A stretch of 64,000 nucleotides of DNA, taken from positions 47,511,220-47,575,219 of the forward strand of contig OX387186.1 in assembly GCA_947561395.2 (NCBI GenBank), written 5' to 3'. A program made the translations under genes and the position numbers. This DNA is from Buxus sempervirens. Lineage: Eukaryota > Streptophyta > Magnoliopsida > Buxales > Buxaceae. The notes beneath the pieces are model-generated. The model saw only the letters and a list, made by a program, of their open reading frames with translations, had not been told where the DNA came from and made no database searches. Shown here in pieces: positions 23,362 to 34,239 of the stretch (position 1 is its first letter; each line of letters starts with the position of its first letter).

Positions 23362-23379
23362 TGGCGACTCCACTGAGGA
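23362..23379 (+). other. Primer binding site
   Basis: TGGCGACTCCACTGAGGA, two bases after the LTR end. It matches the PBS at 3634-3651 except for one base near its distal end. It fits the tRNA-Arg-type primer of Tat/Ogre elements. Confidence 0.85.
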
Positions 23380-24595
23380 ATTGTAGATTTCAGCCTTTTG
23401 GTATATTTGTTCATGTTTTTGTGTTTTGATTGGCTTTCTATTTTGTGTTCTTAAGCATGTTTGATATGTTTAAATCTAATTTATTATTTAAAAGCTCATG
23501 GGGTAGAAACATGTTTAATTCTGATTTATAGGATTGTTTCTAAAAACATGTGTAGGGGGCTTGTTTTGCCAAACCATGCTTATTTCTTGTTGTATTTTCA
23601 TGATAGCATGTTTTAATTTTCAGCATGTTCTCTATGATGTATTATTTGGTTGTATAACATGATCACATGTTTGCATGTTCGGGTGATTTTTGTGAGCATG
23701 CTTAGGTGCTATAGGATTGCTTTGTTTACTTATGTTTGTTTGCTTTAAATATGTTTCCTGTTATGCCTTGTTTTGTATATACGCATGGCTGCAAAAAAGA
23801 TTGGCAAGGGGCCAAGACGTTGTGAATGCACCCAATATTTTACAAATGCACTGTGCACATTTTACTTTTTACATAGCCTACCCATAACCTATAGGAAGTT
23901 AAACCCGAATGTGTGTAGCTTGGCACAACGAGGTCGTTACTTCGAAAAGCGAAAGTGAAAACATTCACCTTAGAACTTTGAGTCAATGATGTGATAACAA
24001 TGTGGATCTTTGATTCTGGTTATCACTAGACTTGAGATCTAAGTTGTCATTAAGCCAAAACCCAAAACCCAAAACCCCTACGTTTGAAGGTGGAAATACA
24101 CGTTTTTAGCTAAAGTACACAATTACGTGGGGAAATGGGTTTGTAATTGAGGGAAGGCCATTTGCATGGTTCACAAGCTAAGGCATAATGTGGATGCCAT
24201 ATTGAAGGTAAACAAGGTAACGAGGTGACCTTAAGTTTAGCATTACTTTCACGTCATGCAAATGTCATGGTGTCCATATGTTTGGGATGAAGTTGTTACC
24301 AATGAGGTTTTAAGATTGGTGTAGCCTATAGGAAGAGTTTTTTTAACTCTTCTCAGAATGGATCCTACCCAAAGTTCATATAAGAGGCAACCAAAGGTAC
24401 CAAAGTTCTGAGTATGGTGTCCAATTTTGGAGGGAACATGTGCCTTCATGAGCATTCATGCATTTTTGCAAATAGGGTCAAAGTCCACTTTGGGACAGTT
24501 TAGAAGCCTTTCAAGGGTGAACAATATGTTTGGATGAACAATCAAGGTGATCAAATCATGTAAAAAATGGAAAAAAATGAAAAAAAAAAGTCCGT
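23380..24595 (+). other. 5' leader of the retrotransposon, no gene
   Basis: Untranslated leader between PBS and the structured region. It has T-rich stretches with frequent GCATGTTT and CATG motifs (23400-23760). One short open frame (23773-23958) has no recognisable product. Confidence 0.45.
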
Positions 24596-24715
24596 AAACC
24601 GCATTTTCTATGCGGACTGGACTGGACCGCATTTGTTATGCGGTCAAGGCTTGACCGTAATTTAAGTGCAATCAAGTCTAGACCACATTAACTATGCAGT
24701 TTTTGCGGAAAATCC
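24596..24715 (+). repeat. CCGCAT/ATGCGG palindrome cluster in leader
   Basis: Two perfect short hairpins with 6-bp arms: 24599-24615 (CCGCAT, TTTCT, ATGCGG) and 24627-24643 (CCGCAT, TTGTT, ATGCGG), followed by weaker variants to about 24715. It resembles the U3 clusters of the LTRs, but here it is in the internal region. Confidence 0.8.
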
Positions 24716-25002
24716 AATTTTAGCAATTTTTTCTACCAAATCTTGTTCCTTTAACCTTTAAGTGATACAAACAATTAATAAACACTTCAATAAGGGTAAG
24801 GGGTATCCAAATTCTTCTAAACTCATTCAAATCAAAATGTTAAGCTTATTTTAGGAAATTTTACCTAATTTGAACATGTAACTTAACCCAATAGATGAAG
24901 ATGATAATGGAAAATGAGCTTGAATAAAATATTTCAAAAAAAAAAAAAAAGAAATAAAAATGTGAAACAAAATTTCTTGAAGATTCAAAATATCCCTGGG
25001 CC

Positions 25003-26498
25003 TCTGAAAGCCTTTGAATTTCAGACTTTTTTTCAAAAAAAAATCATTGGGCCTCTGAAATCCTTAGAATTTCAGACTTTTTTTCAAAAAAAAAAAAAAA
25101 TCCTTGGGCCTCTGAAAGCCTTTGAATTTTAGACCTTTTTCAAAATCCCTGGCCCTCTGAAAGCCTTTGAATTTCAGACCTTTTTTAAAATCCCTGGGCC
25201 TCTGAAAGCCTTTGAATTTCAGACATTTTTCAAAATATCCCGGGGCCTCTAAAAGCCTTTGAATTTCAGATCCTAAAATATCCATAGGCCTCTGAAAGCC
25301 TTTGAATTTCAGATCCTAAAATATCTATAGGCCTCTGAAAACCTTTGAATTTCAGACCTTTTTCAACCGCATAAGCCCTTGGAAGCTTAAGTAATTCCAA
25401 GACACTCCATGATTTGTCTAAAAGCTTTTATTTTTAGACATTTCATACCTTGTGAGACCTGTTGGAAGCCCTAAAATATTCCAACACCTCTTTGGTTGGT
25501 CTTTTTCGTACCAATCAATCCTTTTGTAGGACTTGTTGGAAGCCCTAAAATATTCCAACACCTCTTTGGTTGGTCTTTTTCATACCAATCAATCCTTTTG
25601 TGGAACCTTTGGAAGCCCTAAAATATTCCAACAACTCTTTGGTTGGTCTTTTTCGTACCAATCAATTCATATCTTTGTGGGACCTGTTGGAAGCTCTAAA
25701 ATATTCCAACAACTCTTTGGTTGGTCTTTTTCGTACCAATCAATTCATGCCTTGTGGGACCTGTTGGAAGCCCTAAAATATTCCAACAACTCTTTGGATG
25801 GTCTTTTCGTACCAACCAATTCATAGGCCTCTAAAAGCCTGGGTAATTCTAGAAACCTTTGCTTGGGCCGTCTAAAAGCCTCTGAATTTTAGACAAATCA
25901 TTTCTATGGGCTGTCTAAAAGCCTCTGAATTTTAGACAAATCATTTCTATGGGCCATCTAAAAACCTCTGAATTTTAGACAAATCATTTCTTTGGGCCGT
26001 CTAAAAGCCTCTGAATTTTAGACAAATCATTTCTGTGGGCCGTCTAAAAGCCTCTGAATTTTAGATACAACATTTTTGGGCCGTTTGAAAGCCTCTGAAT
26101 TTCAAACATCATTTTCTTTAGGCTGTCTATAAGCCTCTGAATTATAGATACATATTATAGGCCTTCTAAAGCCTGAATTTAGAAAATCATAGGACTTCTA
26201 AAAGCCTTTAAATTTCAGAACTCATATCTTGGGCCATCTAAACGCCTCTGAATTTTAAACAAATCATTTCTTTGGGACATCTAAAAGCCTCTGAATTTTA
26301 GACAAATCATTTTAGACTGTTTATAAGCCTCTAAATTATAGACACATATCATAGGCCTTCTAAAGCCTGAATTTAGAAAAATCATAAGACTTCTGAAAGC
26401 CTTTAAATTTCAGAACTCATATTTTGGGCCTTCTAAAAGTCTCTAAATTTTAGACATTTCTTATTCTTTGGAACCTTTTGGAAGCCCTTAAATTTCAT
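25003..26498 (+). repeat. Tandem array of about 30 hairpins with co-varying arms
   Basis: Units of roughly 40-77 bases each contain an inverted repeat around a GCCTCTGAA-like loop. Arms seen: TCTGAAA/TTTCAGA (25003-25025 and later), CTTGGAA/TTCCAAG (25378-25401), TGTCTAAAA/TTTTAGACA (25415-25440), GTTGGAA/TTCCAAC (25461-25485 and four more, one of them lacking the terminal G-C pair), GTCTAAAA/TTTTAGAC (25870-25894 and several more), GTTTGAAA/TTTCAAAC (26083-26107), GTCTATAA/TTATAGAT (26125-26149), TTCTAAA/TTTAGAA (26164-26184), TTCTGAAA/TTTCAGAA (26391-26415). Many units are preceded by GGGCC or GGGACC. It lies just 5' of gag. Open frames across it are repeat-derived and not called genes. A structural role in RNA is inferred. 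Confidence 0.9.
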
Positions 26499-26750
26499 AT
26501 TCTTTTAGATGGTCATTTATACCAACCACTTCCCTTCAAGGTCAATTTCAACCAAACAAAGAAAAGAAAAAATATAAAAAAAATAAAAAAACAAAAAAAT
26601 CCAAACTCATGTTCACCTAACCTACATATATGCATTCATAGGTATGTGACTGAGATTAAATTGACACTGATATCTCTCTTTATTTTTCTTTTGCCAGGTA
26701 TCAAGATATTTGCAACCATAGCTCCTGTGAATATATCAAGAGCTCGCACC

Positions 26751-28334
26751 ATGAATCCCACTAAGAATCAAGCCGATGTTCCTATTCAAGACTTTGCCCT
26801 CCTACAAGAGCAAGTGGCAGGACTTGCCCAAATGCTAGAATACTTACTGGCGGTGCAGGCCCAACAAGTCTAAGTCCAAAACCAAGCCTCCACTTCCAAC
26901 CAAGCACCTCCACCTCAAACCAACATTCCACTTCCAGTTCAACCTATTCCTGAACCCATTTCTGAACCTACCCCTGAACCTATACTGATCAGGGAGGAGA
27001 CGGTTGAGTCTGAGAAAGAGAAGGAAAAAGAGAGAATGAGGGATGAGATGGAAAAGAAGTTCATCCATAGGCTGGAAATGATTACGGATGAACTGAGGGA
27101 GGTGAAAGGGGTGAATAACTTTGGAGGCACCAATTTCAAAGATTTGTGTCTATACCCCGATGTATGCTTACCGGCCAAATTCAAGTGTCCAGACTTTGAC
27201 AAGTATGATGGCACGGGCTGCCCTATGAGCCATCTGAAGCTCTATTGTGGGGCCCTATGCCAATTCGGTCGGGATGATGGCATACTGATCCAGCTCTTCC
27301 AAAGAAGCTTGACTGGGGCTGCTTTGAGGTGGTTTGCCACCATAGATCATGAAAGGATTAGAAGGTGGAAGGACCTAGCGGATGCCTTCTTGGCCCAGTA
27401 CAAGTTCAATTCTGAGATCATGCCAGATAGGTACGATGTGATGAGGATGAGCAAAAGTAAGGACGAATCTGTAAGGCAATATGCCAAAAGATGGAGGGAG
27501 ACTGTCTCTTAGGTCATGCCATCCATGCTGGAGCCAAAAATGATCTTCACTTTTATCAGCACACTGGGGCAACCGTTTTACAGTCACTTTGTGGGTCAAA
27601 CTACCACCAACTTTGCTGTCCTAGTGCAAGTGGCAGACAGAATTGAAGATGGGATCAAGTTTGGGAAAATAGCTGATTACTCTGCAATGTTAAACTAGGA
27701 AGCTTCCACCACTTTCTTTACACAGAAAAAGGATAATGGTAATGAAAGAAGAAAGAATGAAGAAAGGAGAGAAGCAGAAGTGAATATGGTGCAAATTCCC
27801 AGGGAACCCTTTCAAATCAATGCCCATCCACCTCCTATCAAGCCAACCCATCAAGTTCCTTTGCTGCCTATCCAAATTAATGTCCCTTCTGCACAGCTTG
27901 TAAAGGAGGAAATAGAAGTAAGGAAGAGAAGAGAATCTTCTAAACTGCCTATGAGCCCATCTGAACTTTTGCCTACCTTATTTCAGAAGAGTTATGTGGC
28001 TTTGAAGTTGCCAAATCCTCATGCAAGTAAGGGGAAGGGTTATGATTCATCTGCACTCTGTGATTATCATATGAACACTCTAGGGCATACCACAGATCGT
28101 TGCTTGGCCCTAAAGCATGCAATTCAGGATTTACTGGATAATAACTCCTTATCATTCAATTCAGTTACACCTATCCCACCTACCGATAACAATGGGGCAG
28201 GTAGCTCAAATGCAGTAGGGGCAATTTTTCCAGTGAAAAAAGGATTTGACCCTTCTCAACTTATTGCTCCGGTTGGTACCACAATCCGAGTTTATTTTGA
28301 AAAAGAAGATGAATGGGGCCATGTGGAGAAATAG
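26751..28334 (+). pseudogene. gag of Tat/Ogre-type retrotransposon, three in-frame stops
   Basis: One frame of 528 codons from ATG at 26751 (MNPTKNQADVPIQDF) to TAG at 28332-28334, with no frameshift. It is broken by TAA at 26871, TAG at 27510 and TAG at 27696. The N-terminal part is proline and charge rich. The core resembles retrotransposon gag: SHLKLYCGALCQF, SLTGAALRWFATID, WKDLADAFLAQYKFN and VRQYAKRWRE. Near the end, DYHMNTLGHTTDRCLALKHA resembles the CxxH..GH..C segment that ends Ogre gag. Gag forms the particle that packages the element's RNA. Each internal stop can be explained by a C-to-T change in CAA or CAG. No protease or RT frame follows. Confidence 0.85.
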
Positions 28335-30989
28335 ACTCACACATGAGCAGATTTTAAGCTGAAGTTGAAAGAAAATGAAATGACAGGTGAAAAGGCAGAG
28401 GAGGTGCAAACAATTCCATTTGAGCAGTTTGAGCAAACAAATGGCCTAGCACTGGAAGTTGAACAGGAATTCAGTATGGACAATAATGATTGTCCAAAGG
28501 GTATAGAATCACTCTTCATACAAGAATAAAATGAAGCAGAGGTAATTGAAAAAGGAAAATCCCAAGAAAAAAAGAAGAAGATTCAAATGAAAAGATTGAG
28601 GCTAAGTTTAAGCTTCCATTGATTGACTGGGCTGCAATCCAGATTCCATATCAAGGAATGTCACTTCTTTCAGAAACTGAGCATAACACCCCAGGGAAGG
28701 AGATCATCCCAAATCATTGAAAGTTTGCCTCACTCAGTAGGAGAAAGATATTTTCTAAAAAAGAAAGAAAAGTCAGCTTTTGCCTTTAAGAATATGGGCA
28801 GTTTTCGAACTCCCACGCTCTTTGAAAAGAAACCTCCATAAAAAGAATGGACATTTCCTGAGGGTCCTAAGAAGCCTTGTTCTCAGGAAGTGATTTTAAT
28901 AAAGGCTCTTCAAAAAAAAAAAAAAGATTTTCCCCTTTAACATTTTTCTTGGGGAAAAAAAGGAAAATTTTTTCAATAAGGTCCTTTTTATTTGAGTTAT
29001 ATCTCCCATTGAATTTCATTAAGTTGAATATGACTTCGAAATTAGGCTCAATTTTTTTAGACCAAAATCGAAGAAAAAGACATTTTATATGAAAATTCAA
29101 ATTTGTTTAAGTGTCATGAGAAGAATATTTTGCAAAATTATGAAATGACCAATTTTATGGCCTTTGGAACCAAAGATGACCCACAGAAGAGATAGAAGAA
29201 GATTTGAAGTTCCTTCATTAGAATACAGAAAGGATCGCACCACTTGCTGATTCGTTCAAAGGGAGGTCAATAATATTGTTTGAAGAAATTTTGGGGCTTT
29301 GCACTTGAAAATATGGGAGAAGATTTGACATTTTCGTTGGAAATCGAATTGTGCATCATTTGATGGAAAGAATCCAAATTCATAAGATTGATCAAAAGGT
29401 GAAGAAAATGTTCATAACAGAGGTTCTATTTGAAGAGGCTTTTATCTTGATAGAAGGTGAAGAAAAAAAAAGAAAAAAGAAGAAAAAAAAAAGAAAAGAA
29501 GAAAATTTTCCTAAACTAGTCATATAGTACAACTTTACCAAGTCTGAAAATTCAATTTTTTCTTAAAATGATAAGAGGGCTTTCTTTCTTATATCCCCAA
29601 AAATTTTTAAATCCCTAGTTAAGCCCTTTGAGCTTGATACATTTTTCCAAGTAACTTAAACTGAGAATTGTAACCCCACACTGGGGCAAATTTATTAAGG
29701 CATAAAAAAAAAGGAATGAAGGGACAATTGTTGAAGTTCAAAAGGGATTTCGAAGATGTTTTCAGAAAATGGGGCAGATAAATGAAAAAAAAAAAAGAAA
29801 AAAAGAAGGAAAAAGGAAGAAAGAAGAAAAAGAGATCATCAAATGCTATGGGATATTTGGAGAATGTCTTCAAAATTGTGAAGAAAAGAATGGAAAAAGA
29901 ATTTCAATATTGAGGAATAAGTTTCAAATGAAAAAATCAAAGTGGAGGAAAAACTTCATTACTGGGGGCAATTTTGTATTCATTCGAAGGGAAGAAATGC
30001 CTTAAGAATTGCAATTTCAGTAAACCCATTTAATCATATGGTATTTAAGCCTTTTATTCCTTTTCTTTCTAAACAAACACCAAGCCTTCGTTTCGTCCCA
30101 TTCATAAGTCCTCTTTGATTAAGAAATTTTGAATTAAGGCAATTTTGACTACATGGTTGCTGGTGATGAAGGATTCAAAAAAAAAAAGGAAAAAAGGAAA
30201 AAAGGAAAAAAGGAAAAAAGGAAAAAAGGAAAAAATGAAAAAATGAAAAAATGGAGAAAATGTAGTGAAAACCCGGAAGGGCGCTACATGGCAAATAATC
30301 AGCTATCTACAAGAAGGAAATCGTCAAAGAGGAAAGTCCAGAATTGGCATAGATCCATGTGAAGTCCTCATGTTGGTGGTTATTTTGAGATACAATCACT
30401 CTTCAAATGATTGAAGAAAATTCTCTTTTCAAGACTGAAGCAACATAATCAGAACTATAATATGAAGCTTCTGTGAACAAGTTGATGGCCATCAAAATTG
30501 CCATTAGGAAATTGTTGTTGAAGTTGAAGTCATAAATTCTCATATCATGGATACAATGGAGAAATAATTGCTCTTCAATTGGATGAAGGAAGATGTCTTT
30601 CTAGACTGGGGCAAAATAGTCAGATTGAAAAAGTCGTCATATTTGGAGCATCAATTGACAAGTTGATGGTCATGGGAATGATTCTAAAGGTTCTGAAAGC
30701 TTATTTTGGTCTTTCTTCATTTTCTGAAATAATCTTCTCATTATTCAACTTGATTTTAATTCTTTTGGACTATATGCTAATAAGTGATTGGATCATTTTT
30801 CAACAAAAAAAAAGGCACAAAAAGCAAAAAACTATATTTTTGGCCCATAATGAGCATCTGTCTTTTCATAAAACATTGGTTTTGCATGCATTAGAGAATT
30901 CTGAGGCTACTAATATAAAACCTATTTATTATTTTTGTATTTGCATTCTTTTATTAGGGTTTCTTTTTGGCAAAGGTTAAAAAAAGGGA

Positions 30990-31021
<32 letters not shown>

Positions 31022-31894
31022 GAAAAAAAGAAAAAAAGAAAAAAAAGAGAAAAAGGAAAAAGGAGGATCATCTCTGCTGAGGGGCAAATACTTTTTCAAG
31101 CAACCAAAACCGGGGCAGTCAAGCCTTAGTCCTTGGATTTTCATTGGAATGAATTACAACATCTGGAAGAAGTAGTCAAGCCTTAGTCCTTGGATTTAAA
31201 AAAAAAGGGAAGCTTCAAAGCAGTTGCATGTTTTCTCCGTTAAACAAGGGTTCCCAATTTTTTAATCATGAAGAAGAATTTTACCGGGGCAGTAAGAAGG
31301 AATGAAGAAGAGATCATGGGTAGTAAGGGCATGAGATTAGATCATCAGATTATGATTCTCAAATCCATCAATCAAGAAGAGAGCATTCACTTGAGCAATT
31401 AAAAAACATGAAGATAGGTTATGGGCAGTAAGGGCACATACATCGTTATTGAGAGAGCAAGAAAATGAAGAAGCAAAAGCAAGTTGCAGAATATTCATGC
31501 ACAGGTTTGAGCATCAAATGGTACCCAGGTATATCAAATAAGAAAATCAATCAGGAAAATTCAATAAAATATTTCCTTCCTTATTGTTGAGTTGAAAAGT
31601 GAAAAACATCAAAAGCAATTAAGTTTGCAGAGGTTAATTTAAATCCACCTTCTTTTCAAAATTTGCTTGTCTCATATTTCTTTTCATAGCCACGAGAGCT
31701 CCAAGAAATCTGAGATAAGGAAGAGACGCCACCCCATCAGACTTCAACCAGGGGTTTCATTGGCTATCTTCAAATCCATGTTTTTTTATCACTACTTTCT
31801 TTGACCAAAGCAAGTTCAATTAATGAAATGTCTTTCAAATGTGCAATTTTGAGTTGTGTCTGTTCTTTGCTGTTCATTGTGCTACAACTCCAGC
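28335..31894 (+). other. 3' internal region without pol, A-rich
   Basis: About 3.5 kb with only short open frames. No RT, RNase H or integrase motif was recognised in any of the listed frames. It is rich in GAAA, AAAAAAG and GAAGAA runs. Repeated GGGGCA words (for example near 29685, 30610, 31110, 31285) recall the PPT. Positions 28600-28720 retain a short gag-like tail in one frame. It looks like a degenerated or replaced pol region. Confidence 0.5.
30170..30260 (+). repeat. (GGAAAAAA)n low-complexity run
   Basis: Repeated GGAAAAAA and GAAAAAAT units within the 3' internal region. A related (GAAA)n run lies at about 30985-31060. Confidence 0.9.
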
Positions 31895-31903
31895 AAAGAG
31901 GGG
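31895..31903 (+). other. Polypurine tract
   Basis: AAAGAGGGG, a few bases before the 3' LTR start at 31908. This is the expected primer site for plus-strand DNA synthesis. Confidence 0.75.
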
Positions 31904-31907
31904 CAAT

Positions 31908-34234
31908 TGTAAACACCCCAAAATTGCATGATTTTTGATAAATCTTGAAGGAGAGAAATATTTTATTGGAATTTTCAATTCTTAGCATTGGGTTTGAGAT
32001 CTTTAACCCATTTGAATCCAAAACCACAAAGGAAAAGGCCAGAATTCAATCTTTTGTGCAAAGTCAAACTTTTTCCCGTTGAATTTTATTGACTTTAGAC
32101 CCCAGAAAATCAAATATTTTTTAAAGCAAGATTTCAAAATAATTTTTCCCCGTAATCAGGTTTTTAGCAATGTTATTGCATAAATGAATTTTTTAAGATT
32201 TTAAATCTTGACGAATACCTTGGTATTAACATGTTGAATCTTTTTACCAGACCTGAAAAACCGGAATTTAGCCTGTAAATGGAAAGTTGACTTTTTATTC
32301 ACTTGGAATTTGGGTTTGGAACTATTTTGAATGGATTCAAATGGGGGGGGGGGGCGTTGTTTGTTTATTTACATGTAATATCTTAAGTAAATGGAGATTA
32401 AAAAATACGAGGACATTTATTTAAACGATATTACATGTAAATAAGTATTGCCTGTGCAGAAACAGGTCAAAAAAGTGTAAAATCTGGTCAAACATGAAGT
32501 GCCCGTAATTTATCTACGGTCTGGTCTTGCCCATAATTCATATACGGTCATGCCGTGCCCGTATTATTAATACGGGAACGATACGACCATAGTTCATATA
32601 CGGACGCGGGCTTTTTTGTGCAAATTTATCCTTTTTCGATTTCTGAGCCTTATCTACACTTAAATCTCTCTCTGGGAGATTCGAATCCTCTTGTTTATCC
32701 ATTTGAATCCTCTCGTTTATCCTCTATGGTTCAATGGATTGGCATTATCTCTGTTTTTAACTCAATCTAAAATCTTCTGGAACTCTATCTTGGCATATCC
32801 CTTGGACCAACCATGCCCCTGGGTTTGCCTATAAATAGAGGGCCTCTCCTCAAGCAAATGGCCAAGAATCTGAAGCCTGAAGAGCTCCAAGTGAAGAAGG
32901 GAACCCATGCTTCTTTGCTTTCTCAATCCAGGTAAGTCCATTTTCTCTTTTGATTTCTATTTTTAATTCTAGAAATAATCTAATCTTCTCCATTGCTGTA
33001 GAATAAGGCCTAGTTTATATTTGTATCCCCAAACCTATCTCCAAAGTACCTCAAGACTCCTCTCTAGCCGTAAAACGTGAAGAGAGAGCTAGAGGACAGG
33101 GGAACAGGTGGATTCTTAGAATAGAACCCTATAATCTGTTCTTCTCTTTTTTTTTGTAGAATAAGGCCTTTTGTTTATGTTTGTATTCCCAAACCTATCT
33201 CCAAGTACCTTAAGACTCCTCTCTAGCCGTAAAACATGAAGAGAGAGCTAGGGGAAAAGAGAACAGGTGGATCCGTAGGGTAGACCCCCATGTGCTATAA
33301 TCTGTAAGATATAGTTGCTTTTACTATCTTGCTAACGTTTTAATGGTTTTATTTGGAATCTAGAGGGATTCTATGAATCTATGATGTTTATAGCATGAGA
33401 TCCCCACTTCCTCTCACAGTTTGGATTTTTCACACCATTGCACCTACATCACTGTTTTCTTAATTTTGGTGATATTTGGCTAGGATTCTGGATTTATCAT
33501 GATCTATACGGTAGATCTAAAACCAAAAGCCTAAAAGTAACCTATAGGGTTTCATGATGTGATTTTAAAATTGTTTTAATCTTGGATAAAGGATCCTATA
33601 GTCTAAATTCTCTCTTTTGTTGTTTTTTCATCAACATGGGTTGAGTGAGGGTTCTATTTCTCCACTAATGAGAGATCCGGATTAGATTTGTACTCCAGAT
33701 AACTTTATTCTTCAATGTTTTAATCAAGAGATTTCAATCTAGTTTTTCAACCTTTTAATGGTTTAGCCTAAAACCAGTTTTTTCAGGTTTCTCTTTAGAT
33801 TGGTTTTCTTTGATTTTTTATCTCAATTTTATTTTAATCATGAAACCCTTAGAATGGTATGATCATATTGAAGGTTCTGAATTAATCAGGCTATTCATAT
33901 GAAAAACCATATACTTTTGTCACTTTTACGATTTTTCTTTATTAAGCAAGCCTTCTTTATTTTTAACATGAACAATACCTAGCAACCACCTTGTGTGGAT
34001 GAATAGGGGTGCCTAACACCTTCCCCCATTCATAACCTAATCCCCTTACCCATCTCTGGTTGTTTTTGTTTTGTATTTTAAAATAGAGTTATTTTTACTC
34101 TAATTTCTGTCTCTTTTATTTGATTTGATATTTTTGTGTCCATTCACACCTAAACAGAATGGTGGCGACTCCTTGTTTTAGTGAATCTCGTGTGATGATT
34201 AAGAAGTCATTAAATTGATTTTCCATGTCTCACA
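31908..34234 (+). repeat. 3' LTR (A2), 2327 bp
   Basis: Begins TGTAAACACC and ends TGTCTCACA, and is followed by the TSD copy GGGAT. TATAAATA at 32830-32837. The palindrome cluster at about 32503-32610 is conserved with the 5' LTR. A G-run at about 32344-32355 is expanded relative to the 5' LTR. Confidence 0.92.
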
Positions 34235-34239
34235 GGGAT

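Larger units (their letters stand above)
21041..34234 (+). mobile_element. Complete gag-only Tat/Ogre-type LTR retrotransposon, TSD GGGAT
   Basis: A complete element of about 13.2 kb. GGGAT flanks both ends (21036-21040 and 34235-34239). Order: LTR 21041-23359, PBS 23362-23379, palindrome cluster at about 24600, hairpin array 25003-26498, gag frame 26751-28334, A-rich region without pol, PPT 31895-31903, LTR 31908-34234. The gag resembles Ogre/Tat gag. No protease, reverse transcriptase, RNase H or integrase frame was found in any of the open frames, so it would depend on enzymes from another element. The two LTRs differ at only a few percent of positions by eye, so insertion is fairly recent. 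Confidence 0.88.

Noticed and set aside
25064..25826. Open frames with repeated KGFQRP (-) and EALKYSNNSLVGLF (+)
   Set aside because: They come from the hairpin array, are on both strands and in different frames, and unit lengths are not multiples of three throughout.
25003..26498. Could the hairpin array be a CRISPR array?
   Set aside because: This is a plant retrotransposon leader. The units have no unique spacers and the repeats drift continuously, so CRISPR is excluded.
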